Source: an uncultured Porphyromonadaceae bacterium
Lineage (GTDB): Bacteria; Bacteroidota; Bacteroidia; Bacteroidales; Muribaculaceae
Length of the DNA stretch: 64,000 nt
Assembly (NCBI GenBank): GCA_946187345.1
Contig: CAMHQD010000004.1
Location: 23,744-87,743, forward strand
Direction of reading: 5' to 3'
Of the stretch, positions 18,081-26,772 are shown one piece after another. The position numbers were made by a program, and so were the translations under genes. The notes under the pieces are model-generated. The model did no database searches. It was given only the letters and a program-made list of their open reading frames with translations, and had not been told where the DNA came from. Every line of letters begins with the position of its first letter. Positions within the stretch are counted from its first letter, which is position 1.

Positions 18081-21000
18081 ATGATGAAAAGACTGACGAC
18101 ACTCGCGGCAGCGACGCTGCTGGCAGCCGGCGCCACGGCACAGACTGACGGTCTGTGGATGCGCTATGCGCAAATCTCGCCTGATGGCAATCGCATCGCC
18201 TTCACCTACAAGGGCGACATCTACACAGTGGCCGCAACCGGCGGCATCGCCTCGCAACTCACCACGCTGCCCAGTTATGAGACCCACCCCGTGTGGAGCC
18301 CCGACGGCAGCCAAATCGCCTTTGCCAGCGACCGCAAGGGCGGCATGGACATTTTTGTGATGCCCGCCACGGGCGGCACGCCCCGCCAGTTGTCGTTCAA
18401 CAGCGCGTCAGAGACGCCGTGGAGTTTCTCTCCCGACGGCAAATACATCTACTTTAGCGCGGCCATTCAAGATCCTGCCTCGAGTATGCTCTTCCCCAGT
18501 TCGCGTTTGACTGAGTTATACAAAGTGCCTGTGGAGGGCGGCAAGAGCACGCGAGTGCTCGCCACGCCGGCCGAGTGGGCCGTGTGGAACTCCGCCGGCA
18601 CTCAGATGCTCTACCAAGACCGCTACGGTATCGAGGACGAGTGGCGCAAGCACCACACCAGCAGCACCACACGCGACCTGTGGCTGTACGACGCCAAGAG
18701 CGGCCGTCACACCAACCTCACCAATCGCGCCGGCGAGGACCGCAACCCCGTGTGGAGTCCCGACGGCACCCGGATGATCTTCTTGAGCGAGCGCGACGGC
18801 CGCAATGCCATTAACGTGTATAGCCAAGCCCTCGAGCCGGGCGCGCCGGCCACGGCACTCACCACGTTTGACCGCCACCCCGTGCGCTTCCTCTCAGTGG
18901 CCAAGAACGGCACGCTATGCTTCACCCACGACGGCGCCATCTACACCATGCCGCAGGCCGGCGGCACGCCCCGCAAAATCACCGTAGCCATCAACCACGA
19001 CGACACCGACCAAGTGACGCGCCTCAACTTCACCAAGGGCGCCACGGCGGCTGCCGTCTCGCCCGACGGCAAGCAGGTGGCCTTTGTGGTGCGCGGCGAT
19101 GTGTTTGTCACCAACGTTGAGTACGGCACCACCAAGCGCATCAGCGCCACACCCGAGGCCGAGGACGACCCCACATGGAGCGCCGACGGCCGCACCCTCG
19201 TCTATGCCAGCGAGCGCGGCGGCACGTGGCAACTCGTGCAGGCCACCATGGCACGCAAGGAAGACCCGAGTTTCTCCAACGCCACCGTCATCAACGAGCA
19301 AATCATCGCGGCGGACACCAAAGTCGAGCGGATGATGCCGCGCTTTAGCCCCGACGGCACCGAACTCGCCTTCATCCAAGACCGCAACCGCCTTATGGTG
19401 ATGGACATCAAGACAAAGAAAATCCGCCAAGTCACCGACGGCAGCACATGGTATGAGACCAACGGCGGCTTCGCCTACTCGTGGAGCCCCGACGGCGAGT
19501 GGTTTGCGCTTGAATTTATTGGCAACGGCCGCGACCCGTACACCGACGTGGGCATCGTCAGCGCCAAAGGCGGCGAGATTACCAATATTACCGGCAGCGG
19601 CTACTTCAGCGAGAACCCCGTGTGGGTGATGGGCGGCAAGGCTATCATGTTCAGCAGCAACCGCTACGGCATGCGCGCCCACGGCTCATGGGGCTCGCAG
19701 GACGACGTGCTGCTGTGCTTCGTCAACCAGGACGCCTACGACCGTTACCGCCTGAGCAAGGAGGACTACGAACTGCTCAAAGAACTCGAGAAGGAGCAGA
19801 AAAAGAAAGACGAGAAGAAAGCCGACGACAAGAAGAAAGACAAGAAGGACGACAAGGCCGCCGAGGAGCCCTCGCCACTGATTCAGGTGGAACTGGACGG
19901 CATCAGCGACCGCATCGTGCGCCTCACACCCAACAGCAGCGACATCGCCAGCGCGATGGTCACCCCCGACGGCGAGACGCTTTACTACCTCTCGAAGTTT
20001 GAGAAAGGCTATGACCTGTGGAAGATGGACCTGCGCAAGCACGAAACCAAACTCATCAACAAGATGAACGCCTCGCGCGCACGCATCATGGCCGCCGTCA
20101 AAGACGACAAGAGCCTCTTCATCCTGGGCTCTGGCACGATGCAGAAACTCACCATCAGCGGCGACAAACTCGCCTCAATCAGTTTCAAGGCCGACATGAA
20201 GATGAGCCTTGCCGAGGAGCGCGAGGCGATGTTCAACCATGTTGCACGCCAAATAGACAAGCGCTTCTATAACCTCAACTATCACGGCGTGGACTGGCCG
20301 CGCATGGTGGAGGACTACCGCAAGTTCTTGCCTCACATCAACAACAACTACGACTTCGCCGAGATGCTCAGCGAACTGCTGGGCGAACTCAACGCGTCAC
20401 ACACCGGCAGCCGCTACTACCCCAAAGGCGGCGAGGCGACGGCCGACCTGGGCGTAATCTTCGATTGGAGTTACACCGGCTCCGGGCTGCGCGTTGAGGA
20501 GGTCATCGCGCGCGGACCGCTGGCTCACGCCGGCAGCAAGGTGCGCCCCGGCACCATCATCGACCGCATCAACGGCGAGCCCATCACCGTCGAGAATGAC
20601 TATAGCCTGCTGCTCAACGGCCAGGCCGGACGCAAGACGCTACTCGACCTGCGCGACCCGGCAACGGGCGCCGTGTGGCAGGAAGTCATCAAGCCCATCA
20701 CCAAGAGCGAACTCAACAACCTGCTCTACGACCGCTGGGTGAAGCGCAACGCCGCCATCGTCGACAGCCTGTCGGGCGGCCGGTTGGGCTACGTCCACAT
20801 CAAGTCGATGGGTGACGCGAGTTACCGCGACGTTTACAGCCAAATCATGGGCAAATACTACAAGCGCGACGGCATCGTGATTGACACCCGCTGGAACGGC
20901 GGCGGCCGCCTGCATGAGGACATCGAGGTGCTATTCAGCGGCAAGAAGTATTTCACCCAGGTGATTCGCGGCCGCGAGGCCTGCGATATGCCCAGCCGCC

Positions 21001-21338
21001 GCTGGAACAAGCCGAGCATAATGCTGCAGTGTGAGGCCAACTACAGCAACGCCCACGGCACACCGTGGGTCTACAAGCACTGCGGCATCGGTCGCCTGGT
21101 AGGTATGCCCGTGCCGGGCACGATGACCAGCGTCAGTTGGGAGGACCTGCAAGACGACTCGATGCTCTTCGGCATACCCATCATCGGCTACCGCCTGCCC
21201 GACGGCTCTTACCTCGAGAACACACAACTCGAGCCCGACGTTAAGGTCGCCAACGACCCCGCCACCGTTGTTAACGGCGTCGACGACCAACTCGCCACCG
21301 CCGTGCGTGAACTCCTCAAGGAATCGGCAAATAGTTAA
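18081..21338 (+). CDS. Tricorn-like protease (S41 family) with beta-propeller domains
   Basis: The protein has 1085 residues with a signal peptide (about 1-20). PD40/WD40-like propeller repeats run to about 560 (ISPDGNRIAFTYKGDIY, WSPDGSQIAFASDRKGGMDI and others). A Lys-rich charged linker spans about 569-598. The tricorn C1 region, a PDZ domain (about 795-870, ADLGVIFDWSYTGSGLRVEE) and the S41 core follow (IVIDTRWNGGG, ANYSNAHGTPW). By analogy with tricorn, H774 (in NASHTGSRY) and S989 (in ANYSNAH) are the probable catalytic residues. It probably trims peptides in the periplasm. ATG ATG at the start leaves one codon of uncertainty. Confidence 0.9.
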   Translation: MMKRLTTLAAATLLAAGATAQTDGLWMRYAQISPDGNRIAFTYKGDIYTVAATGGIASQLTTLPSYETHPVWSPDGSQIAFASDRKGGMDIFVMPATGGTPRQLSFNSASETPWSFSPDGKYIYFSAAIQDPASSMLFPSSRLTELYKVPVEGGKSTRVLATPAEWAVWNSAGTQMLYQDRYGIEDEWRKHHTSSTTRDLWLYDAKSGRHTNLTNRAGEDRNPVWSPDGTRMIFLSERDGRNAINVYSQALEPGAPATALTTFDRHPVRFLSVAKNGTLCFTHDGAIYTMPQAGGTPRKITVAINHDDTDQVTRLNFTKGATAAAVSPDGKQVAFVVRGDVFVTNVEYGTTKRISATPEAEDDPTWSADGRTLVYASERGGTWQLVQATMARKEDPSFSNATVINEQIIAADTKVERMMPRFSPDGTELAFIQDRNRLMVMDIKTKKIRQVTDGSTWYETNGGFAYSWSPDGEWFALEFIGNGRDPYTDVGIVSAKGGEITNITGSGYFSENPVWVMGGKAIMFSSNRYGMRAHGSWGSQDDVLLCFVNQDAYDRYRLSKEDYELLKELEKEQKKKDEKKADDKKKDKKDDKAAEEPSPLIQVELDGISDRIVRLTPNSSDIASAMVTPDGETLYYLSKFEKGYDLWKMDLRKHETKLINKMNASRARIMAAVKDDKSLFILGSGTMQKLTISGDKLASISFKADMKMSLAEEREAMFNHVARQIDKRFYNLNYHGVDWPRMVEDYRKFLPHINNNYDFAEMLSELLGELNASHTGSRYYPKGGEATADLGVIFDWSYTGSGLRVEEVIARGPLAHAGSKVRPGTIIDRINGEPITVENDYSLLLNGQAGRKTLLDLRDPATGAVWQEVIKPITKSELNNLLYDRWVKRNAAIVDSLSGGRLGYVHIKSMGDASYRDVYSQIMGKYYKRDGIVIDTRWNGGGRLHEDIEVLFSGKKYFTQVIRGREACDMPSRRWNKPSIMLQCEANYSNAHGTPWVYKHCGIGRLVGMPVPGTMTSVSWEDLQDDSMLFGIPIIGYRLPDGSYLENTQLEPDVKVANDPATVVNGVDDQLATAVRELLKESANS

Positions 21339-21339
21339 A

Positions 21340-21391
21340 TCTGAGAGTTCTAAGAATTCTAAGAATTCTAAGATTTCTTAGAACTCTCAGA
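21340..21391. repeat. 17-bp-stem palindrome with tandem TTCTAAGAA
   Basis: TCTGAGAGTTCTAAGAA (21340-21356) pairs perfectly with TTCTTAGAACTCTCAGA (21375-21391). The loop repeats the unit TTCTAAGAA. It sits 4 bases after the tricorn-like gene's stop codon region. A degenerate relative lies between rdgB and rnhB (about 45768-45800). Confidence 0.8.
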
Positions 21392-21442
21392 TTTCTCAGA
21401 ACTATAAAATTGAAAACCACAAACTTAAAAAACTAATTTACT

Positions 21443-21772
21443 ATGGTACTATTGGATTCATTTTTCGCAAACGGAGGCTCGTTCTTCCACATCTGCGGCT
21501 GGGTCGCCAGCATCGGTCTGATTTTGGGCTACGTGCCACAGGCGCTGCTCACCATCCGCACCCGCAACACCGACGGCATCTCGCTGCCCGGCTTCATCGC
21601 CATGGCAATCGGCTGCTTCGGTTTCATCTGTCAAGGCCTGATGATGGGCATCTGGAGCGACGGTCATCCGGGTCAAGGCTTCTTTATCTTTGCCACCAAC
21701 CTGATTACCTTCACCTGCAGCGTCATCATCTTTGCCATCAAGATGTATAACGACTATTTCAAAAAGGATTAG
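21443..21772 (+). CDS. SemiSWEET/PQ-loop family membrane protein
   Basis: The protein has 109 residues and three predicted membrane helices. The PQ motif lies in GLILGYVPQALLTIRTRNTD, followed by GISLPGFIAM. This matches bacterial SemiSWEET-type sugar transporters, which dimerise to form a transport path. No separate promoter box is visible, so it may be read through from the tricorn-like gene. Its stop overlaps the stop of the convergent gene by 3 bases. Confidence 0.75.
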   Translation: MVLLDSFFANGGSFFHICGWVASIGLILGYVPQALLTIRTRNTDGISLPGFIAMAIGCFGFICQGLMMGIWSDGHPGQGFFIFATNLITFTCSVIIFAIKMYNDYFKKD

Positions 21773-23403
21773 AAGGAGGAGCGGTACTCGCGGAGTTTGA
21801 CGCGCTTGAGCACGTTTCGGTCCTCTTCATGTGATGTCTCTTGGGCTCCGCACTCGGCGCAGGTGAAGTAGTTGGTGTAAGGCACATAGCGGACGTTTTC
21901 CCTAAAGACGCCGATGATGTAGTAGCCGTGCTCGGCACTGTGGTTCTTGATGTTCTCCTTGTGGGTCTCTTTGTGACCATCACCATAGGTGGTGGTCACT
22001 TCGTCATAGGTCTGCCACCGCTCGACGCTGGTGACGACGCGGTCGAGCGTCTCCTCGACTTCCTCGACGGCGTCGTGCGACGGTCCCTCCTGCACTCGCT
22101 CGGTGAACTCGCAACTGTAGAGTGTTTTGCAACTTGAGCAGCGCTCCTCAGGACACGAGGCACTGAGCAGGTCATCGGCCTTGGTGAGGAAGTGGCCCAC
22201 GACGAGAACCTCGCCAATGACGGTGAGAATGATGTAATAGTTGCTAAGCGTCACCAGCACCCAGCCCACCGCGAGCAGAAGCGTTGTCCACTTGATGATG
22301 TGATACATGGCACGGTTGCCGAGGAACTTGTAGACGGGCGGGAAGCGCAGCAGGCCGTAGATGAGCCACGGCACGAGCAGCGGCATGAGGGTGGAGTGGG
22401 CGATGAGCAGCACGATGAGCAGGAGGAAGACGGCGAAGTAGCCGACGGTGTCCATCGAGAAGCCGTTGAGGTTAAAGCGGTCGATGCGCGATTGCGAGAT
22501 GGGCGACACGGTGTAGGAGTATGGGCCGTTGCACCAACTGGAGCCCACCCCCGGCAGGTCGCAGAGCGTGCCGTAGAAGGGCAGATACTTGAGCACCCAA
22601 CTGTTCATCGTGCGCATGGGCTTTGCAGGCATACGGTAGCCGGTGGCGACGCTGTCGGCGCCAAAGGTGACTATGGGGCAATAGAACGAGCCGTCGTCGC
22701 TGTTGAAAACGAGCACCTGGAACTGGGCCTCGAGGCCGCCGCCTCTTGCCGGCGCCAGCAGTTGCGCCGGCAGCAAGTCGGACTCGACCTCGGACAACTT
22801 GCGGCCCACACATTGTTTCTCGAAGCGTGAGAGCGACATCACGGCGCGGTTGCTGCCATCGCGCTCCACGGTATAGTCGGTGAGCGTGTCGGCGAGGAAA
22901 AAGATAAACGGCGTGTTGCGCAGCAGGGTGTCCTTGCCCGAGGCGAGGCGCACGTTGCTCTGCGCGATTTTGTTTTTGTCCAAACCAATCTTCTTGACGA
23001 CGATGGTGTCGCCGGCATGGGTGGCGCTATAGTGGACTGTGTCCTTTGAGAAGTGGAGCGAACTGCTGACGACGAAAGCGCTGTCGGCGAGACATTCCTG
23101 CGGCAGGAAGCCGCGGGCTCCGCCGTCGGTCTCCACCCAGAACAGAGGCCGGTTGGCGTCGCTCTTGTCGACGAGGCCCAGCAGGGTGACGGTGTCGCCG
23201 CGCTGCACGGTGACCGGCAGGGCGGCGAGCGAATCGGTCAGCAACTCGCCGGCAGCGATCACGGCGTGCCGGCTGCGGCGCGGCTCAGTGGCCTGACGGC
23301 CGCAAAACGATATGGTCCACGGCAACAGTAACACCAGGGCGAGCACGAGGCGGGTAATCGTCGAATCAAAGACACGACCATATTTGAACGGATTAGTTAT
23401 CAT
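21769..23403 (-). CDS. Membrane protein with SH3-like domain and C-terminal zinc-ribbon motifs, function unknown
   Basis: The start is set at 23403 (MITNPFKYGRVFDSTITRL) because a -7 box at 23437-23444 overlaps the longer ORF start at 23439. The protein has about 544 residues: a membrane anchor (about 18-36), an SH3-like domain (about 60-110, VQRGDTVTLLGLVDKSDAN), and a periplasmic region. Three or four membrane helices follow (about 320-420). The cytosolic tail has CPEERCSSC and CAECG, likely two Cys pairs for metal. I do not recognise the family. Confidence 0.6.
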   Translation of the reverse strand: MITNPFKYGRVFDSTITRLVLALVLLLPWTISFCGRQATEPRRSRHAVIAAGELLTDSLAALPVTVQRGDTVTLLGLVDKSDANRPLFWVETDGGARGFLPQECLADSAFVVSSSLHFSKDTVHYSATHAGDTIVVKKIGLDKNKIAQSNVRLASGKDTLLRNTPFIFFLADTLTDYTVERDGSNRAVMSLSRFEKQCVGRKLSEVESDLLPAQLLAPARGGGLEAQFQVLVFNSDDGSFYCPIVTFGADSVATGYRMPAKPMRTMNSWVLKYLPFYGTLCDLPGVGSSWCNGPYSYTVSPISQSRIDRFNLNGFSMDTVGYFAVFLLLIVLLIAHSTLMPLLVPWLIYGLLRFPPVYKFLGNRAMYHIIKWTTLLLAVGWVLVTLSNYYIILTVIGEVLVVGHFLTKADDLLSASCPEERCSSCKTLYSCEFTERVQEGPSHDAVEEVEETLDRVVTSVERWQTYDEVTTTYGDGHKETHKENIKNHSAEHGYYIIGVFRENVRYVPYTNYFTCAECGAQETSHEEDRNVLKRVKLREYRSSF

Positions 23404-23436
23404 GAGCAGAGAGTTAAGCGTTGATTGTTTGATTTG

Positions 23437-23444
23437 CAAATATA
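23437..23444 (-). promoter_or_regulatory. -7 box of the SH3/membrane protein gene
   Basis: On the minus strand this reads TATATTTG. It sets the gene start downstream, at 23403. No exact -33 TTTG is present. Confidence 0.55.
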
Positions 23445-23492
23445 CAAAAAAGATTGGGATTGATGAAGAAAAGTGTTGAAAAATGAAAAAAA

Positions 23493-23524
23493 TTTGGCTT
23501 GTAACGGAAAAATGAGTACTTTTG
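23493..23524 (+). promoter_or_regulatory. Promoter of ppiD
   Basis: TTTG (23493-23496), 20 bases, TACTTTTG (23517-23524): an exact consensus, 62 bases before the ATG. It is divergent from the promoter at 23437. Confidence 0.8.
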
Positions 23525-23586
23525 CGTGTTTATTTGGGCAAAAGCCTAAAAATGACGAGAAAAATCAATACAAAACAATAGTTTAA

Positions 23587-25641
23587 ATGGCAACATTAGA
23601 GAACATTAGACAGAAAAAGAACATCCTTGCCATCGTGATTGGCGGCGCATTGCTCGCCTTTATCATCGAGGTGGGTATCGAGGCTTTGGGCCGCCAGATG
23701 GGCAATAGCGACATTGCCAAGGTGGGCTCGGAGAAAATTGACGTGATGACCTTCCAGCACCGCGTGGAGCAGGCCAGCCAGGCCGACCAGGACAACCCCA
23801 ACCAGGTTGACCCGGCCGTTCGCCAGCAGCAAGTGCTCGATGAGATGATCAACGAGATTCTCCTCAAAGAAGAAATTGACAAGGTAGGCATCTATGTGAG
23901 CGACAACGAGATTTCGGAGTTGATGATTGGCGAGAAGGCCCTGCCGCAGATGCAGCAGTTGGCCCGCCAAGCCGGTGTGGAGACCCCTAAGGAACTCTAC
24001 GACATGATCATGAACCCGGCCAACTATAATCTGGACGCGCAGCAGGCGAGCATGCTCGCCAACGCGTGGAACGAGCAACAGGAGCAACTGGTGGAACAAC
24101 TCAAAATCTTCAAGTTGCAAACCCTCATGGCCGGCTCGATTCAGGCCAACGACCTCGACCGCAAGCAACTGCTCGAGGAGGGTGCCGTGACGAGCCACAT
24201 CACCTTTGTCAAGAAGGACTACAGCACGATGCCCAACGAGGAGTTTGACAGCAAGGTGACCGACAACGAGTTGCGCAAGGAGTACAACAAGCGCAAACCG
24301 ATGTTTGCCCTCGATGAGCCCACTCGCATTGTGCACTTCATCGCGTTGAACGTGACGCCGTCGGCCCAGGACGTGCAGGCCGCCACGGCAATCGCCGACA
24401 AGGCGTTTGCCGCCCTGCAGCGCGGCCACGGCTTGGACAGCGTGCGCGTGATGGGCAACGTGATGGCCGACAGCGCCATCACCACCCTGGCCGAGGCCAA
24501 GGGCGACGTGAAGGACTTCCTGACCACCGCCGCCGTGGGTGATGTGAAAAAAATGGATGCCAAAAACAACAAATTCACGTCTTATAAGTTACTCTCCAAG
24601 CGCACCCTGCTTGACTCGGTAAGCATCGCCTCCGTGAAGGTTCCCGGTGACAAGAAAGTGCAGGACTCTGTGCTTAACCTGCTCAACAACGGCACCGCGC
24701 CGGCCGACATCAAGGTCAAGGACATAGAGGCGCAAGACGCGCAGTGGGTACGCGTGGCCGCCTGGCCAGACAGCATCCGCACTCGCATCGAGAACGCCGG
24801 TGCCGGCTATGTCGTGTTTAACGCTCAGGCCGAGGGCGCAGTGTTTGTGAAGGTCGCCGACCGCAAGCCCGCCCAGATGTTCTACACCTACGCCACCGTG
24901 ACCAACGACGCCTACGCCGGCGACAAGACGCAGGACGCCGCCCGTGACCGCTTGCAGAACTACCTGCTCAAGGTGAAGAACAACAAGGAGTTTGCCGACA
25001 GCGCCAGCGCCGCCGGATTGATGGCGCAAGAGGTCGCCATCGACCAGACGACACCGCAACTGCATGGCATCCGCGACACCCGCAAGGCCATCAAGTGGGC
25101 CTTTGAGAACAAGCCCGGTGCCGTGTCGCCCATCTTCAGCGACAACAAGGATGTTCTCATCGCGATCGCCGTCGACGATGTCTATGAGGGCGACTACTAC
25201 CCCATCCAGTATCACGCCCTGCATGACTATCTCAACAACCTCGCCATCAACACCATGAAGGGTGAGAAAATCATGGCCGACATCAAGGGCAAGGCCAGCA
25301 ATCTGCAGGGCTATGCCACATTGATGCAGGCAAGCGTCGACACCACCGATGTGGTGTTCGCCCAGGACATGATCGCCAAGATTGGCAGCGAGCCCGCTCT
25401 GGCCGGCCTTGTGGCCACAGCCACACAGGGCAAACTCATCGGCCCGTGGCAGGGTGAGAACGGCGTGTACGTCTTCCAGGTGAACGGCCGCGACAGCGAG
25501 GCACGCAAGCCGCAGAAGGACGAACTTGACAACCGCTTCGCGCAGACCCGCGGCAACGGTCGCCTGGCCAATCCCAACATGATGACCCGCATCCTCTCGA
25601 AGGCCACCAAGGTCAAGAAGAACATCATCTCGTTCTTCTAA
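23587..25641 (+). CDS. ppiD: PpiD-like membrane-anchored peptidylprolyl isomerase
   Basis: The protein has 684 residues. A single N-terminal membrane anchor (about 13-31, ILAIVIGGALLAFIIEVGIE) leads into a SurA_N-type chaperone region (about 40-190, with EMINEILLKEEIDKVGIYVS). Two parvulin-like regions follow (about 235-340 and 390-520), then a C-terminal helical part. It should assist folding of outer-membrane and secreted proteins at the periplasmic face of the inner membrane. It is a single-gene unit with an exact promoter and a strong terminator. Family assignment is firm; enzymatic activity of the divergent rotamase regions is not shown. Confidence 0.85.
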   Translation: MATLENIRQKKNILAIVIGGALLAFIIEVGIEALGRQMGNSDIAKVGSEKIDVMTFQHRVEQASQADQDNPNQVDPAVRQQQVLDEMINEILLKEEIDKVGIYVSDNEISELMIGEKALPQMQQLARQAGVETPKELYDMIMNPANYNLDAQQASMLANAWNEQQEQLVEQLKIFKLQTLMAGSIQANDLDRKQLLEEGAVTSHITFVKKDYSTMPNEEFDSKVTDNELRKEYNKRKPMFALDEPTRIVHFIALNVTPSAQDVQAATAIADKAFAALQRGHGLDSVRVMGNVMADSAITTLAEAKGDVKDFLTTAAVGDVKKMDAKNNKFTSYKLLSKRTLLDSVSIASVKVPGDKKVQDSVLNLLNNGTAPADIKVKDIEAQDAQWVRVAAWPDSIRTRIENAGAGYVVFNAQAEGAVFVKVADRKPAQMFYTYATVTNDAYAGDKTQDAARDRLQNYLLKVKNNKEFADSASAAGLMAQEVAIDQTTPQLHGIRDTRKAIKWAFENKPGAVSPIFSDNKDVLIAIAVDDVYEGDYYPIQYHALHDYLNNLAINTMKGEKIMADIKGKASNLQGYATLMQASVDTTDVVFAQDMIAKIGSEPALAGLVATATQGKLIGPWQGENGVYVFQVNGRDSEARKPQKDELDNRFAQTRGNGRLANPNMMTRILSKATKVKKNIISFF

Positions 25642-25660
25642 TTAATTAACGTAACATCTC

Positions 25661-25728
25661 CCGTGAATTCTCGTGAGTTCTCGTGAATCAGTTTTCACGA
25701 GAACTCACGGAAATTCACGGTTTTTTTT
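25661..25728 (+). terminator. Terminator of ppiD
   Basis: A long stem (CCGTGAATTCTCGTGAGTTC mirrored by GAACTCACGGAAATTCACGG) spans 25661-25720 and is followed by eight T. The arm words GTGAATT are shared with the AT-rich palindrome family. Confidence 0.85.
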
Positions 25729-25747
25729 AATAAAACGCAAAGTGCCC

Positions 25748-25785
25748 TTCTCCCCCTCCATTTAGAGTAGGGGGTATGGGGAGAA
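25748..25785. repeat. Degenerate CCCCCTCC palindrome upstream of aroQ
   Basis: TTCTCCCC (25748-25755) pairs with GGGGAGAA (25778-25785), around CCTCCATTTAGAGTAGG. It ends 7 bases before the aroQ ATG, where it would affect ribosome access. Confidence 0.6.
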
Positions 25786-25792
25786 CATCATT

Positions 25793-26242
25793 ATGAAAAT
25801 CGCAATTATCAATGGGCCGAACCTTAACCTGGTGGGCACGCGCGAGCCGGAGGTCTACGGCAACCGCGGTATAGGCGAGTACCTTGACGGCCTCGCCGCT
25901 GAACTGGCATCACAGGGAGTGGAATTGACGTGCTTCCAGAGCAACCACGAGGGAGCCATCATCGATGAACTGCAACGCGTCGGGCGCGGACCGCAAGCAG
26001 TTGACGGCATCGTGCTCAATGCCGGTGCCTATACTCACACGTCGCTGGCCATCGCCGATGCCATCCGCGCCATCAGCTCGCCAGTCATTGAGGTGCACAT
26101 CAGCAATATTCACGCCCGCGAAGCCGTCCGCCACACCTCTCTCATCGCCGGCGCCTGCTGTGGCACCATCGCCGGCTTTGGCCTCGACAGTTACCGTCTC
26201 GCCGTGTCTGCCATAATGAATATTGCCCGGATAATCGACTAA
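25793..26242 (+). CDS. aroQ: 3-dehydroquinate dehydratase, type II
   Basis: The protein has 149 residues, the usual size. Signature stretches are INGPNLNLVGTREPEVYG, FQSNHEGAIID, VLNAGAYTHTSLAIADAI and EVHISNIHAREAVRHTS. It carries out the third step of the shikimate pathway (3-dehydroquinate to 3-dehydroshikimate) in the cytosol as a dodecamer. rbfA follows 10 bases after its stop, so the two are probably co-transcribed. No promoter box is visible; a palindrome lies directly upstream. Confidence 0.95.
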   Translation: MKIAIINGPNLNLVGTREPEVYGNRGIGEYLDGLAAELASQGVELTCFQSNHEGAIIDELQRVGRGPQAVDGIVLNAGAYTHTSLAIADAIRAISSPVIEVHISNIHAREAVRHTSLIAGACCGTIAGFGLDSYRLAVSAIMNIARIID

Positions 26243-26252
26243 TCGAAATAAA

Positions 26253-26588
26253 ATGGAATCTACAAGAATACAGAAAATATCGCGGCTGATTCAAAAGGAA
26301 CTCAGCGAAATATTCCGTGAGCAAACCGCCAAGACCTCAGGCACGCTCATCAGTGTGAGCGCCGTGCGCGTCAGCCCTGACTTGAGCGTGGCCAAGGCCT
26401 ACCTGAGCATCTTTCCCAGCGAGCAGGCCGCCGATATTCTGGCCAACATCACCGCCAGCGCCGCCACCGTGCGATACGAACTCGGTAAACGCGTCCGGTA
26501 CCAACTGCGCCGCATCCCTGAGTTGTCTTTCTTTATCGACGACTCGCTCGACTACATCGACCACATCGACTCCCTGCTCCAGAACTAA
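26253..26588 (+). CDS. rbfA: Ribosome-binding factor A
   Basis: The protein has 111 residues. It matches RbfA: N-terminal RIQKISRLIQKELSEIFREQ, then ISVSAVRVSPDLSVAKAYLS and the C-terminal RRIPELSFFIDDSLDY. RbfA binds the 30S subunit during late maturation of the 16S rRNA 5' end. It lies between aroQ and a LolC/E-like permease; rbfA next to such a permease is common in Bacteroidales. Confidence 0.95.
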   Translation: MESTRIQKISRLIQKELSEIFREQTAKTSGTLISVSAVRVSPDLSVAKAYLSIFPSEQAADILANITASAATVRYELGKRVRYQLRRIPELSFFIDDSLDYIDHIDSLLQN

Positions 26589-26611
26589 AGATTTAGACAA
26601 AAGGCCGTCTC

Positions 26612-26676
26612 CCGTGAATTCACGTGAATGAGTGTGGGCGGGGCGGTGCCCGCCCACCATGAACGTGAATTCACGG
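26612..26676. repeat. Nested palindrome after rbfA
   Basis: The outer stem CCGTGAATTCACGT/ACGTGAATTCACGG (26612-26625, 26663-26676) encloses an inner stem GTGGGCGGG/CCCGCCCAC (26634-26642, 26649-26657). It may act as a terminator, though no T-run follows. Confidence 0.7.
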
Positions 26677-26738
26677 AAGATAATTAAATTATCTTTTGTT
26701 TCCGCCTTACGTCCTTATGTCTAAAGATAGAGGTCAAT

Positions 26739-26766
26739 GTGAATTATGAATTGTGAATTATGAATT
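26739..26766 (+). repeat. Heptamer tandem repeat (RTGAATT)4
   Basis: Four consecutive heptamers alternate GTGAATT and ATGAATT and end 6 bases before the ATG at 26773. Confidence 0.85.
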
Positions 26767-26772
26767 ATTAAG